In this document: positions 27,664 through 38,036 of the stretch, piece after piece
How the letters are laid out: every line of letters begins with the position of its first letter
Position numbering within the stretch: the stretch's first letter is position 1
Source of the DNA: Brenneria roseae subsp. roseae
Lineage (GTDB): Bacteria > Pseudomonadota > Gammaproteobacteria > Enterobacterales > Enterobacteriaceae
Direction: 5' to 3'
Assembly (NCBI RefSeq): GCF_003115845.1
Contig: NZ_KZ819032.1
Coordinates: 94,436 to 158,435, forward strand
Length of the DNA stretch: 64,000 nt
Translations under genes and position numbers: made by a program
Notes under the pieces: generated by a model
What the model saw: only the letters and a program-made list of their open reading frames with translations
What the model was told of the DNA's origin: nothing
Databases searched by the model: none

Positions 27664-29238
27664 TTAATTATTGAGCGTCGAGACACGATTACGGATAAAC
27701 AGCGCGGGAATAATGGCGGCAAAGAAGAAGATCGCGACGATGTAGAAACCATCCTGATAAGCGAACATCTGCGCTTTCGGCAGCAGAATGCGTTCAATGA
27801 ATTCCATTACCCCGGGATTGACACTGGCGCTGAGACGTTCACCAAACGGATTGCCCCAATGGGAATAGAAGCCGCCGAGCTGGCGGATGATATCGGTGCT
27901 GATGGCATTACCCTGCGTCAGTGATTCTGCCAGCATCTCGCCATGAAAAGAACTGCGGCGCTCAACAAAGACGGAAAGCAGATTAACCCCTAATGCTCCG
28001 CCGAGCTGGCGGATAAAGTTCAGACTGCCGGCGCCCTGCGCCAGTTTATCCAGAGGGAGAGCGCGTAATGAACCGGCATTCAGGGCAGGCAGCATCACGC
28101 CCAGTCCAATTCTTCCCAACACGATCCACCCGGCCATGGTCCAGAATGGCGTATCCGTATCGGCCCCGCTGGATAACCAGCAGGAAAGGCCGAATAACGC
28201 CAGTCCGATGATAATCGGAATATGCGGCGCGGCGCGGTCGCTGATATGACCGGCAACCGGAAACACCAGCCCCAGCGCCAACCCCGCAGGCATCAGCAAC
28301 AGCCCGGAACGGGTGGGGGTGTATCCCTGAATGGTCTGTACGAACAAGGGGATAATATAGGTTGAAGCGTAAATGCCGGCGCCGAGTGCGAACGCCACGA
28401 TACAGCCTGCGCTAAAGGCCGGGTTGGCAAATACCCGCAGGCTCAATAAAGGGTGAGGCGTGCGCAGCTCATAAAGAATGAAACCGGTGCCGGTAAACAG
28501 CGAGCAGGTTAATAACCCGATAATCGGAAACGCATCCCACCCTTCGCGCTGACCGTTGGATAATCCGCTCAGCAATGTTACCAGGGCAATGATTAACAGG
28601 ATGAATCCGGTTATGTCGAATTGGCGGTGAGGCGTATCCGTTTGCGGTATTTTACCCGGTAAGATAAACATGGCGGCGGCAATGCCCGCGAGACAAAAGG
28701 GCACAACCACCATAAAAACGGCGCGCCAGTCCAGTTGGTCGACCATCATACCGCCTGCCGTCGGGCCAAGCGCCGGCGCCAGCACAATCCCGATACCGTA
28801 GATGCCCATGGCTTTGCCGCGCTGTGAGGGCGGAAATACCTGAGAGATCACCACCATAGCCAGCGGTTGAATAATACCGGACGCGCAGCCTTGCAGTATT
28901 CGCGCCAGGATGACTTCCGCGCCGTTTTGGCTGACAGCGCCCAGTACGCTGCCAAACACAAAGATCGCCAGCGATCCGACAAAGGTATTACGGTAGCCAA
29001 AGCGATCGAGCATCCAGGCCGTGGTGAGCATGGTGGCCGTCATTGACGCGAGAAAGGCGGTGGAAAGCCACTGCACCTGATCTTGCCCCATACCGAAAGC
29101 CCCCATGATGTCGTGCATGGCGACATTCACAATGGTCGCGGTGGCGGTTGTCGAGATCGTTCCCAGCATGATGGTGACAGTGACCAGCCAGCGGTATGAA
29201 GCACCAAAACGTGCCGCCTGCGTTTCAATTGGCGACAT
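27664..29238 (-). CDS. DHA2-family (EmrB-like) multidrug efflux MFS transporter
   Basis: This 524-residue, 14-helix drug:H+ antiporter opens with the DHA2-type motif TIVNVAMHDI and carries motif A (LDRFGYRNTFVG). It also has the antiporter motif C region LAPALGPTAGGMMVDQLDWR. It is the third gene of the marR-MFP-MFS operon and overlaps the membrane-fusion gene by 14 bp. With that MFP and an outer-membrane channel such as TolC it would form a tripartite exporter. Confidence 0.93.
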   Translation of the reverse strand: MSPIETQAARFGASYRWLVTVTIMLGTISTTATATIVNVAMHDIMGAFGMGQDQVQWLSTAFLASMTATMLTTAWMLDRFGYRNTFVGSLAIFVFGSVLGAVSQNGAEVILARILQGCASGIIQPLAMVVISQVFPPSQRGKAMGIYGIGIVLAPALGPTAGGMMVDQLDWRAVFMVVVPFCLAGIAAAMFILPGKIPQTDTPHRQFDITGFILLIIALVTLLSGLSNGQREGWDAFPIIGLLTCSLFTGTGFILYELRTPHPLLSLRVFANPAFSAGCIVAFALGAGIYASTYIIPLFVQTIQGYTPTRSGLLLMPAGLALGLVFPVAGHISDRAAPHIPIIIGLALFGLSCWLSSGADTDTPFWTMAGWIVLGRIGLGVMLPALNAGSLRALPLDKLAQGAGSLNFIRQLGGALGVNLLSVFVERRSSFHGEMLAESLTQGNAISTDIIRQLGGFYSHWGNPFGERLSASVNPGVMEFIERILLPKAQMFAYQDGFYIVAIFFFAAIIPALFIRNRVSTLNN

Positions 29239-30343
29239 TGATGGTCACTTCCGCCATTAAACCGGGTTTCAAACGGGTATCCGGCTGGTCGAGGGCGATG
29301 CGTATCGGCACCCGCTGGGTGATCTTGGTGAAATTACCGGAAGGATTGGGGCTAGGCAGCAGAGCGAACTGGTTGGTCGCCGCATTGCCGACGCGCATAA
29401 CATGCCCGTGAAACGTAGCCCCCGGATAAGCATCGACGATAATGTCTACCGGTTGTCCTACTTTCACATTTTCGATGGCGGTTTCTTTGATGTTGGCTTC
29501 GACCCAAAGATTCAGAGGATCGTGAACCATCATCACCCATTGGCCAACCTGAATATATTCGCCGACATTACTGATTGTCCTGTCCACCACGCCATCTACC
29601 GGGGAGCGCAGCGTGCGATCGGCAATTTCCTGTTTCAACTGATCAACCTGAGCCTGTAAGGCAACGCGCTGCTGGCGCTGCATCTCGATTTGTCGATCCA
29701 GCACCGTCAGGTTATTGCGCTGTGCCTGCGCATTGGCGAGCGCCGCCTGCTGCGATACCCGCTGTGCCAGTGCTTCCTGTTGTTCACTTTGACGTTGCAG
29801 TAGGATGGTGTGAGATTCATCCCAGGTTTTTTTCGGCGTCAACCCGGTTTTCACCAGTTGATCATCGCGACTGAAGTTGATCTGGGCGAGTTTAAGCTGA
29901 TAGCCCGCATTGGAGAGCGCGGATTCGGTAGCCGCCAGGTTCGCCTGCGCTTCATCCAATTCTGCTTTGGTGGTCAGATCCAGCGTCTGCCGCTGCGCCT
30001 GGCTGTAGCTGACCTGCGCGTCCGCGGCCGCCAGGCTGCCTTCCAGCGCCGCCAGCCTCAACCGGGCGTCACGATCGTCGAGTTGAGCCAGTATCTGATT
30101 TTTCTTGATCACATCGCCATCAATCACCGGACGCGCAGTAAGCCATCCGCCTTCCCGACTGGCCAGGGAAATCACTTCACCGGTGATGTGAGCGTCGTTT
30201 TCGCTGATGTGCGTCATACGTTTGTGCAGCCACAGCGTAACCCAGATCAATACGATCATTAACATCAGCGCGCCGGACAATACCATGATCTGGTGACGGC
30301 GGTTCAAGCGTTGAAACCCTGAACGGAAAGATTTCGTGCTCAT
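29225..30343 (-). CDS. EmrA/HlyD-type membrane fusion protein
   Basis: The 372-residue periplasmic adaptor has one N-terminal membrane anchor (about 19-39). A biotinyl-lipoyl-like half-motif (GGWLTARPVIDGDVIKKNQI), a long coiled-coil hairpin (about 80-210, with heptad-like QAQRQ and QRQSEQQEALAQRVSQQ stretches) and a beta-barrel domain follow. The closing lipoyl half is RSPVDGVVDRTISNVGEY. It links the DHA2 pump to an outer-membrane channel. It overlaps marR by 4 bp and the pump gene by 14 bp. Confidence 0.93.
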   Translation of the reverse strand: MSTKSFRSGFQRLNRRHQIMVLSGALMLMIVLIWVTLWLHKRMTHISENDAHITGEVISLASREGGWLTARPVIDGDVIKKNQILAQLDDRDARLRLAALEGSLAAADAQVSYSQAQRQTLDLTTKAELDEAQANLAATESALSNAGYQLKLAQINFSRDDQLVKTGLTPKKTWDESHTILLQRQSEQQEALAQRVSQQAALANAQAQRNNLTVLDRQIEMQRQQRVALQAQVDQLKQEIADRTLRSPVDGVVDRTISNVGEYIQVGQWVMMVHDPLNLWVEANIKETAIENVKVGQPVDIIVDAYPGATFHGHVMRVGNAATNQFALLPSPNPSGNFTKITQRVPIRIALDQPDTRLKPGLMAEVTINVAN

Positions 30344-30795
30344 GCATTACCCCGTTCACAGGCTGAAAGATTGGCAATAACCTGTTCAACGGCCTGATTT
30401 ATCTGCTCAACTTCGGTATCGCTCAATCCGTTCAGCGCTTTGATACGCACCTGATTCGCGATGTTCTCAACTTTTTCAACTTGCCCGGTGCCTCGTGCCG
30501 TGAGGTAGATCTCCTTAATCCGGCGATCGGCCCCTTCCCGCCTTTCAATCAGCCCCTGCTTTTGCAGATTATCCAGCAAACGGACGACGGCGGATGCCTC
30601 AAGGCCGATGGATTCCGCCAGTGCTTTCTGGTTCATGGGATGAGAGGCTCTGGCAATGTGTAACAACGGTAGCCAGGTGGCCTGCGTCAATCCGTAAGGC
30701 TGTAATTCTCTGTCGATGATGCGACGCCACAGCCGTGTCGTGTGTCCCATCAGGCTCGCAAAGCGGCGACGGGGAGAAGGGGTTGATAGAGACAT
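30340..30795 (-). CDS. MarR-family regulator of the efflux operon
   Basis: This 151-residue winged-helix MarR protein has core NQKALAESIGLEASAVVRLLDNL as recognition region and the wing KQGLIERREGADRRIKEIYLT. It is the first gene of an operon with an EmrAB-like pump. It probably represses its own operon through the AATGAT-GT-ATCATT palindrome 22 bp upstream and is released by a toxic ligand of the pump. Confidence 0.93.
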   Translation of the reverse strand: MSLSTPSPRRRFASLMGHTTRLWRRIIDRELQPYGLTQATWLPLLHIARASHPMNQKALAESIGLEASAVVRLLDNLQKQGLIERREGADRRIKEIYLTARGTGQVEKVENIANQVRIKALNGLSDTEVEQINQAVEQVIANLSACERGNA

Positions 30796-30816
30796 AAATA
30801 ACCGGGATGTTAATTG

Positions 30817-30830
30817 AATGATGTATCATT
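30817..30830. promoter_or_regulatory. Candidate MarR operator
   Basis: AATGATGTATCATT is a perfect 6-bp-arm inverted repeat (spacer GT) within an AT-rich promoter region, 22 bp upstream of the marR-type start. A related half ATTAACTATGTAACTAAT follows. Confidence 0.55.
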
Positions 30831-30985
30831 AATTAACTATGTAACTAATGATATGTCAATTAATTTTCTACGCCAAAAAATCAGTGAAGTAAAAGCGTGA
30901 GCGATCAGGTTCAGCGCCGTGGCTGTCGCCGGGCAGAACAAAGCTGAATTAAGGATAGAAAGCCGTGGGAACAAACCGGGAAAGT

Positions 30986-31012
30986 AGAAAACGCGCCTTA
31001 TGCGCGTTTTCT
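30986..31012. terminator. Terminator of the L,D-transpeptidase gene
   Basis: AGAAAACGCGC pairs perfectly with GCGCGTTTTCT around a 5-nt loop, just past the stop of the leftward transpeptidase gene. The T-rich arm makes an intrinsic terminator plausible. Confidence 0.65.
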
Positions 31013-31026
31013 ATGAAGAGATCAGA

Positions 31027-32124
31027 TTAAGAATGGTTAGCGTTGGTTTCTGGTGCAGGCTGCACTTCAGTTTCCGGCGCGACGGCATCAGCCGGATCGT
31101 CCTGTACGGGAGCCTGAACTGAATCGTCCTGCGTCGGCGTTTCCGGCGTAATCGGCGCGGCAATAGACTCAACCGGAATCGCTGGCGTTTCTGCCTCGAT
31201 CAGACCGTTGATCTTGGTCGGCATACCGGAACGCGTTCTGATGGCATGATCCACTTCGCTGGTATTCACGCTGGCATCGGCCAAAACCTGGCTGACTTTG
31301 GCGGTGATACTGATCGGCGCCGGAGAATCAGAATGGAACTCTTCTACCGTGCGAGACAGCGGATGGTGTACTTCCACATAGCGTGATCCATCCGGTTCCA
31401 CCGTGGCTTTAACCGGCTCATTAATGAACTGTACGCGCGTACCCACCGGGACGTGATCGAACAAATACTTAATGTCATCGGCACGCAAACGCACACAACC
31501 GTGGCTCACGCGCAGGCCGATGCCGAAGTTGGCGTTGGTGCCGTGGATGGCATAGAGATTACCGATATACAGCGCGTAAAGCCCCATCGGGTTATCGGGG
31601 CCGGCCGGGAACACTTTCGGTAACGTTTCTCCGCGGGCGGCGTACTCGGCGTGCATCTTGGCCGTCGGCGTCCAGGTCGGACCGGCCTTCTTGCGCTGAA
31701 CGGAGGTCGTCCAGTTAATCGGGGTATCTTTACCTAACTCACCAATCCCGATCGGCAGAACGATGACGGTTTTGGTGCCTTTCGGGTAGTAATACAGGCG
31801 CATTTCCGCACTGTTGATCACAATACCTTCGCGCGGCGCGTCCGGCAGGATAAGCTGATGGGGAATAATCATCGTGCTACCGGGCTGCGGCAGGTAAACA
31901 TCCGCATCCGGGTTCGCTTCCATCATATTGCTCAGCCCCATTTGGTATTGGGCGGCGAAAGCTTCTAACGGCAATGTGCTGTCTGTCGGGACAGTAACTT
32001 CCAGATTTTCTCCCACCAGACGGCTGTTGGCCGCAGGCAGTGGATAGACAACGGCAAAGGCGGCCTGACTAAATGCGGCGGCGGCCAGAACTAGGGTAAG
32101 GATCGCGCGAATACTCATTTTCAT
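31027..32124 (-). CDS. L,D-transpeptidase (YkuD domain), periplasmic
   Basis: The 365-residue precursor begins at ATG 32124 ([24 protein letters not shown]), a clear signal peptide; longer in-frame starts lack it. A LysM-like segment (about 40-90, ending [14 protein letters not shown]) precedes the YkuD catalytic domain. The latter has the motif IHGTN then [11 protein letters not shown], with Cys as nucleophile. The family makes 3-3 peptidoglycan crosslinks or attaches Braun lipoprotein. The C-terminal 60 residues are a Pro/Glu/Thr-rich acidic tail not usual for the shortest members. Which of ErfK, YbiS, YcfS or YnhG it corresponds to is unclear. Confidence 0.92.
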   Translation of the reverse strand: MKMSIRAILTLVLAAAAFSQAAFAVVYPLPAANSRLVGENLEVTVPTDSTLPLEAFAAQYQMGLSNMMEANPDADVYLPQPGSTMIIPHQLILPDAPREGIVINSAEMRLYYYPKGTKTVIVLPIGIGELGKDTPINWTTSVQRKKAGPTWTPTAKMHAEYAARGETLPKVFPAGPDNPMGLYALYIGNLYAIHGTNANFGIGLRVSHGCVRLRADDIKYLFDHVPVGTRVQFINEPVKATVEPDGSRYVEVHHPLSRTVEEFHSDSPAPISITAKVSQVLADASVNTSEVDHAIRTRSGMPTKINGLIEAETPAIPVESIAAPITPETPTQDDSVQAPVQDDPADAVAPETEVQPAPETNANHS

Positions 32125-32276
32125 GTCTTTGTTGAGTGGTAAATGCCATACCAGCGGTAATGGGTCAGGTTTCCGATCGATAACGACCGGATGCGCATTA
32201 TATGTGCAGAACGGTCTTTGAGGGAAACAAGATGTGCAACGAATCACATTTTTTGGTATCACAATGAAAAATTCTT

Positions 32277-33092
32277 TCAATCCCCGGTCTGGGATCCATG
32301 TTCTCCATCCAAAAGAGGTTTCTTAAAGCGGCGATTAGCCAATACCGGCAGCGCCTGACGAGCATAGGCCAATCGTTCCGGCTGGATATCGGCGTAGAGC
32401 AAGGCGGGCACTTCCGGCGCCTGGACAATGACAACCCCTAACGGATCAACGACCATACTGTTACCGATATTCTTGACGCCGCATTCTCCCACGGCGACAA
32501 GATAGACCGTGTTTTCCAACGCCCTGGCCCGAACCAGCAGTTCCCAGTGGGATTCCTTCAGCGGGCCTTTAATCCAGGCGGAAGGCAGCACGAGCACGTC
32601 CGCACCGTCCAGCACTAAACGCCGCGCCATTTCAGGAAAACGGATGTCGTAGCAGGTCATCAGGCCAACGTTCAGCCCGGCGATGGTCAGCAATGGCGGA
32701 ACGTCTTCACCGGCCAGCACATTTTCCGATTCCTGCACGGAAAATGCATCGTACAGATGTAGCTTGCGATACTGGGCCACGATTGCGCCGTCGCGGATCG
32801 CCAGCAGCGTATTCCAGACTTTCCCCTCGCCGTTGGGAATATGGACGCACAGCATCGTTGTCATGGCGCTGCCTTTGCTGGCAGCCAGCAACTGTGTGAC
32901 AAACGGGCCATCCAGCGGTTGGGCCGAGGTTAATACCATATTGGGATTGGTGATATCCCGGGCCAAAACACCTTCGGGCAACACCAGTAAATCGGCGCCG
33001 TTTTTCTGCGCTGCCGACATGAATGCCGATATTGTCGTGACGTTGTTTTGCCATTCACGGTCAACCGCGAATTGCCCCAGTGCGACTTTCAT
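32277..33092 (-). CDS. ybeM: Carbon-nitrogen hydrolase, deaminated-glutathione amidase type
   Basis: This 271-residue nitrilase-superfamily enzyme is close to E. coli YbeM. The start [10 protein letters not shown] matches it. The catalytic triad is visible as Glu in [10 protein letters not shown], Lys in RKLHLYDAF and Cys in [11 protein letters not shown]. Family members repair metabolites by hydrolysing deaminated glutathione. It is cytoplasmic and apparently monocistronic, with 150 bp to each neighbour. A longer start at 33164 adds a non-conserved proline-rich stretch and was rejected. Confidence 0.92.
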   Translation of the reverse strand: MKVALGQFAVDREWQNNVTTISAFMSAAQKNGADLLVLPEGVLARDITNPNMVLTSAQPLDGPFVTQLLAASKGSAMTTMLCVHIPNGEGKVWNTLLAIRDGAIVAQYRKLHLYDAFSVQESENVLAGEDVPPLLTIAGLNVGLMTCYDIRFPEMARRLVLDGADVLVLPSAWIKGPLKESHWELLVRARALENTVYLVAVGECGVKNIGNSMVVDPLGVVIVQAPEVPALLYADIQPERLAYARQALPVLANRRFKKPLLDGEHGSQTGD

Positions 33093-33205
33093 CCCCGTTC
33101 CTTCTCTTGCTGGCTGATATGGCGGACGGCGGAAAGGGTGCCCGCCAGGCGACATAATATGCAATGCGTTGACGTTAACGCCCTTCGGGTGATTGCTGCA
33201 AGTAT

Positions 33206-33233
33206 AAAAGGATAGCGCGACGGCTATCCTTTT
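33206..33233 (-). terminator. Terminator after nifJ
   Basis: AAAAGGATAGC pairs perfectly with GCTATCCTTTT around GCGACG. Read on the minus strand it ends in CCTTTTAT, directly beyond the nifJ stop codon. Confidence 0.75.
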
Positions 33234-33250
33234 GCGTGATATCGCCTTGA

Positions 33251-36200
33251 TTACTCCTGCGGATTTTTCTCTGTTTTACCCGCCATCATGGTCAGGAAAT
33301 CAAAGCGGCGGCGTAGGTCCAGTTCGGCTTCTTCATACAGCAGCGCCGTTTCTTCCGGCATCTGGCTGTTCAGACGGCGAAAGCGCTGTTCTTTCAGCAG
33401 GGTTTCACTCAGGCTGCTTGACGGTGGACGAGAATCGGTCACCAGCGCGGCTTTACCTTCTTCGGTGCGACGCGGATCGAAACGATAAAGCGGCCAGAAG
33501 CCTGTCGTGGTGAGCTGACGCATCTGATCGTGGCTGAAGGCCAGATCGTAGCCGTGCTCTTCACAAGGGCTATAGGCGATAATCAATGACGGACCCGGCC
33601 AGGCTTCCGCTTCCTGGATAGCTTTCACCGTTTGATTGAGCTGCGCGCCCAGCGAAATCTGCGCGACGTAGACGTGGCCGTACATCATCACGTTGACGCC
33701 AAGATCCTTACGTGCTTTGCGTTTGCCCTTTTCACCAAACTTGGTCACCGCGCCCAGCGGCGTGGCCTTGGATTGCTGTCCGCCGGTGTTGGAATAACAT
33801 TGGGTATCCAGCACCAGCACGTTGACGTTTTCACTCAGGCTCATGACGTGATCCAGACCGCCATAGCCGATGTCATACGCCCAGCCGTCGCCGCCAATCA
33901 GCCAGATGGATTTATCCACCAGATGATCGGCATCGGCAGCCAGCGTACTGGCTTCGTCGCCGCCCATATCCGCCAATAGCATCCGCAATTGTTCAATCTG
34001 CCGGCGGCGCAGTTCCGGTGCAATCGCCTCTTCCTGCAACGCGGCGACCAGATCGGCCGGTAGCTGCGGCGCCAGTTTGTGCAGCAAGCGGGTAACGCGC
34101 TGGCGGTGCTGATCGACGCTCAAACGGAAACCAAGGCCGAATTCGGCGTTATCTTCAAACAGGGAGTTGGCCCACGCCGGTCCGCGCCCGTTGGCATCGG
34201 TCGTCCACGGGGTGGTCGGCAGGTTGCCGCCATAAATGGACGAACAGCCTGTGGCATTCGCCACCAGCAGACGATCGCCGTAAAGCTGGGTCAGCAGCTT
34301 GATATAGGGCGTTTCACCACAGCCGGAACAGGCGCCGGAATACTCGAACAGCGGTGAAATTAACTGAGAAGTACGGATATCGATGCGTTCCAGCCTGGAT
34401 TTGTCGATTTCCGGCAGTTGCAGGAAGAAATCAAAGTTCTCTTTTTCGACGCTCAGGTGGTCCAGACGAGATTCCATATTGATGGCTTTGAACTCGGGAT
34501 TCTGACGATCTTTCGCCGGGCAGACTTCCACACACAGGTTACAGCCGGTGCAATCTTCCGGCGCCACCTGCAAAACATATTTCTGACCGCGCATATCGCG
34601 GGCTTTGACATCCAGCGATTGCAATGACGCCGGCGCGGACGCCATGGCATCGGCCGGCACCACTTTTGCGCGGATGGCGGAGTGCGGACAGGCGGCGACG
34701 CAGTGGTTACACTGGGTACAGAGCTGGGGTTGCCAGCGTGGAATTTCTTCCGCGATATTACGTTTTTCCCACTTCGTCGTCCCCGTCGGCCAGGTGCCAT
34801 CGGGGGGCAGCGCAGAAACCGGTAAGGTATCGCCCAAACCCGCCAGCATGGCCGCGGTAACGGTTTTCACGAAATCCGGCGCCGCATCGGAGACCACGGG
34901 AGGGCGCTGCGGGCTATCCGGATTGACCGCCTCCAGCGGGACGGCGGAGAGGGCCTCCAATGTGGCGCTCAGGGCGCGCCAGTTGCGTTCAACCAGTTCC
35001 TGGCCTTTGCTGCCGTAGCTTTTGGCGATAGCGGCGCGTAGTTTTTCAACCGCAAGATCGCCCGGCAGGATTTGTGACAGATGGAAGAAGGCCATTTGCA
35101 TCACCGTGTTGATGCGGGCCCCCAATTGACACTCGCGGGCAATTTTCGCGGCGTTGATGCAATACACCTGTGCGTTACGCGTTCTGAGACCGGCCTGTAC
35201 TTCCTGCGGCAGACGATGCCAGATATCGTCACTGGAATATGGCGAGTTGATCAGGAAGATGCCGCCGGGTTTCAGCCGTTCCACCATTCGGTATTTATCA
35301 ATGAACTGCCACTGATGACAGGCGACAAAATCCGCCTGATCGATAAGATAAGCGGAATTGATCGGATGCGGACCCACGCGCATGTGGGAAACGGTCAAAC
35401 TGCCTGCTTTTTTGGAGTCGTAAACGAAGTAGCCCTGTACAAACATCGGCGTGGTTTCACCCACGATCTTGATGGCGTTTTTGGTCGCCGAGACGGTGCC
35501 ATCGCTGCCCAATCCATAGAACAAGGCTTCCAGTGAGGATGTCGTCGGCAGGCGCTGTTCCGGCAACGGCAGAGAAAGATGGGTTACGTCATCATAAATG
35601 CCAACGGTGAAGCGGGGACGCGGGTTGGCAAGTGCTAACTCATTAAAAATCGCCTGGACGCACTGCGGCGTGAATTCTTTCGAGGATAAACCGTAGCGTC
35701 CGCCAATCACCCGCGGCATAGATGAACGTTCACCCGCGGAAAACGCTTCGGCCAGTGAGGTCATCACATCCAGATACAGCGGCTCAGCCACCGCGCCCGG
35801 CTCTTTGGTGCGATCCAGTACGGCAATGCTTTTTGCCGTTTGCGGAATGACAGCCAGCAAATGACGGGCGGAAAAAGGCCGATAGAGACGGACTTTAACC
35901 ACACCGACCTTCTCCCCATGGGTCAACAGGGTATCAATGACCTCTTCGCACGTACCAACGCCCGAACCCATCAAAATAACTACTTTCGTCGCTTCCGGGT
36001 GGCCATAGTACTCAAATGGCCGATACTGCCGCCCCGTTGCTTTGGTAAAGGCATTCATTGCCTGTTCGACGTGCTCGCAGGCGGCGTTGTACCACGGGTT
36101 GGTGGCTTCCCGCGACTGGAAAAACGTATCCGGGTTGGAGGCCGTTCCACGAATGACCGGCCGTTCAGGTGTAAGCGCTCGCTCACGGTGTGCATCAATG

Positions 36201-36784
36201 GCCTGCCGGGGCAATAACTGGCGGATAACCTCATCGCTCAGCGGCTCAATCTTGTTGATTTCATGCGATGTACGAAAGCCATCAAAGAAATGGATAAACG
36301 GCAGGCGGCTGTTCAGACTGGCTATCTGCGAGATCAGCGCGAAATCCTGCGCTTCCTGCACGTTGCTGGCGCACAGCATGGCGCAACCGGTCTGGCGGAC
36401 GGCCATGACGTCGGAGTGATCGCAGAAAATCGAGAGCGCGTGGGTCGCCACCGTGCGTGCCGCCACGTGCAGGACAAAGGGCGTCAGCTCACCGGCCAGT
36501 TTATACAACGAGGGGATCATCAACAGTAAGCCCTGCGATGAGGTAAAGGTGGTCGCGAGGGAACCGGTTTGCAACGCGCCATGAACGGTTGCTATCGCAC
36601 CGCCTTCCGATTGCATTTCAACCACATGCGGCGTATCTCCCCAAATATTCTTGCCGCCGTCGCTCGACCAGGCTGCGGCCTGTTCTGCCATGGTGGAACT
36701 TGGCGTAATGGGATAGATGGCGATGACCTCATTGGTCCGCCAGGCGACAGAGGCGACTGCGTTGTTACCGTCGGTGGTGATCAT
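33251..36784 (-). CDS. nifJ: Pyruvate:flavodoxin (ferredoxin) oxidoreductase
   Basis: The 1177-residue enzyme oxidises pyruvate to acetyl-CoA and CO2, reducing flavodoxin or ferredoxin, and is oxygen-sensitive. In order I see the N-terminal domain (ITTDGNNAVASVAWR, YPITPSSTMAE), a CoA-binding region, two 4Fe-4S motifs (CTQCNHCVAACPHSAIR and CTGCNLCVEVCPAKDR) and the thiamine diphosphate domain. The last carries GACSGCGETPYIK and GGDGWAYDIGYGG. Length fits the single-chain PFOR family (YdbK in E. coli). Start ATG 36784 follows AAAAAGG. It stands alone, with a terminator after it. Confidence 0.96.
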   Translation of the reverse strand: MITTDGNNAVASVAWRTNEVIAIYPITPSSTMAEQAAAWSSDGGKNIWGDTPHVVEMQSEGGAIATVHGALQTGSLATTFTSSQGLLLMIPSLYKLAGELTPFVLHVAARTVATHALSIFCDHSDVMAVRQTGCAMLCASNVQEAQDFALISQIASLNSRLPFIHFFDGFRTSHEINKIEPLSDEVIRQLLPRQAIDAHRERALTPERPVIRGTASNPDTFFQSREATNPWYNAACEHVEQAMNAFTKATGRQYRPFEYYGHPEATKVVILMGSGVGTCEEVIDTLLTHGEKVGVVKVRLYRPFSARHLLAVIPQTAKSIAVLDRTKEPGAVAEPLYLDVMTSLAEAFSAGERSSMPRVIGGRYGLSSKEFTPQCVQAIFNELALANPRPRFTVGIYDDVTHLSLPLPEQRLPTTSSLEALFYGLGSDGTVSATKNAIKIVGETTPMFVQGYFVYDSKKAGSLTVSHMRVGPHPINSAYLIDQADFVACHQWQFIDKYRMVERLKPGGIFLINSPYSSDDIWHRLPQEVQAGLRTRNAQVYCINAAKIARECQLGARINTVMQMAFFHLSQILPGDLAVEKLRAAIAKSYGSKGQELVERNWRALSATLEALSAVPLEAVNPDSPQRPPVVSDAAPDFVKTVTAAMLAGLGDTLPVSALPPDGTWPTGTTKWEKRNIAEEIPRWQPQLCTQCNHCVAACPHSAIRAKVVPADAMASAPASLQSLDVKARDMRGQKYVLQVAPEDCTGCNLCVEVCPAKDRQNPEFKAINMESRLDHLSVEKENFDFFLQLPEIDKSRLERIDIRTSQLISPLFEYSGACSGCGETPYIKLLTQLYGDRLLVANATGCSSIYGGNLPTTPWTTDANGRGPAWANSLFEDNAEFGLGFRLSVDQHRQRVTRLLHKLAPQLPADLVAALQEEAIAPELRRRQIEQLRMLLADMGGDEASTLAADADHLVDKSIWLIGGDGWAYDIGYGGLDHVMSLSENVNVLVLDTQCYSNTGGQQSKATPLGAVTKFGEKGKRKARKDLGVNVMMYGHVYVAQISLGAQLNQTVKAIQEAEAWPGPSLIIAYSPCEEHGYDLAFSHDQMRQLTTTGFWPLYRFDPRRTEEGKAALVTDSRPPSSSLSETLLKEQRFRRLNSQMPEETALLYEEAELDLRRRFDFLTMMAGKTEKNPQE

Positions 36785-36975
36785 GACTTGGCCTTTTTTG
36801 CTCACTAAATGAAACACGATTTTTATTCGGTGGATTATCGCATCTCAAAAGAAAGAAGAGGGTGACTCGATATATGCAGAGTTGTTTCAAACTATTTTTA
36901 TCTAATGCTAACCATTATACACCGATGCGGAATAAACGCCGCCTCCCGCCTGGGTTCATCAATAGCCGGAAAATG

Positions 36976-37926
36976 TCAGGTAAACAGCGGGCAGCCAATG
37001 GCATCGGTCTGGCGTGTGGTTTCCGGCGTTTCGCTCATTTTACGCTGAAAGCTGTTGACGAAATTGAGCAGAACCGGTGAATGGGCTGCGGATTCATGGC
37101 AGATGATAAAGCCGATATCCCATGTCATGCCGGTGTCCGGCAGGGGAATACACATCATGCCGTCGCGCAGCAGGGGGCGGGCCAGTCCTTCGACAAACAC
37201 AAAAACGCCTTTATTCAGCATCACCAGATCATAGGCGACATGCAGATCGTGACTGATGCGGGTATGGATTCGGGGTGAGATATTGGCCTGATACAGATGA
37301 TGCATGATGGTCTCTTGCAGCCGGAAGGTTTCATCCAGCATGATCAGGGAGACATCGACCATGTCGGACAGGCGGATGGGCCGTGTTTTTGCCTGTCGCG
37401 CCAGACGATGTTCCTCATTGATAACCAGCACGATCCGTTCCTGCTTGATGCTGATATAGCGCAGGCGCTGGTTGTCCACCGGCTTGACGGTGATGGCCAT
37501 ATCCAGCGATCCGTTATCCACGCGAGCTTCACATTCAATGTCGGCGTGCTCCGACAGTACACAGTCGGCATCGGTGTACGAGGCCAGAAACTCCATCACC
37601 CGTTGCACGCCCAGGCTCTGCAACGTACCGGGAGAGAAGCCCAGACGGTAACACGGATGTTCGTGTTGTTGTCTGGCGCGCATATCGTTTTCCAGCGCGG
37701 CAAGGCTGTTGATGGCGGTCTGAGCTTTGACATAGAGAAAATCCCCCATGGCTGTCGGCGACATACCGCGAGAATTACGCTGGAACAGGGTGACGCCCAG
37801 TTCGGTCTCCAGATTGAGGATCTGCCTGCTCAACGCCTGTTGAGAGATAAACAATTTTTGTGCGGAACGGGTCAGGCAGCGATCCTCATACACCTGAACA
37901 AAATATTTCAGTGTGCTGATATCCAT
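36976..37926 (-). CDS. LysR-family transcriptional regulator
   Basis: This 316-residue LTTR has an N-terminal winged helix (CLTRSAQKLFISQQALSRQILNLETELG, quoted in parts: AQKLFISQQALSRQI) and a type-2 periplasmic-binding-like effector domain (about 92-300). It is the last gene of a leftward group: exported FAD reductase, MetA-type outer-membrane protein, this regulator. Gaps are 66 and 110 bp. It probably controls that operon in response to the reductase substrate. Confidence 0.92.
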   Translation of the reverse strand: MDISTLKYFVQVYEDRCLTRSAQKLFISQQALSRQILNLETELGVTLFQRNSRGMSPTAMGDFLYVKAQTAINSLAALENDMRARQQHEHPCYRLGFSPGTLQSLGVQRVMEFLASYTDADCVLSEHADIECEARVDNGSLDMAITVKPVDNQRLRYISIKQERIVLVINEEHRLARQAKTRPIRLSDMVDVSLIMLDETFRLQETIMHHLYQANISPRIHTRISHDLHVAYDLVMLNKGVFVFVEGLARPLLRDGMMCIPLPDTGMTWDIGFIICHESAAHSPVLLNFVNSFQRKMSETPETTRQTDAIGCPLFT

Positions 37927-38036
37927 ATACCGTCGCTCCCATCATCACAAGGGGACTAGCACACAGTGTAACCATCCCTTTTATGTCAAAATATGACAGC
38001 TATCATAGGAATAAAAAAACACCCTTTTATCCGCCG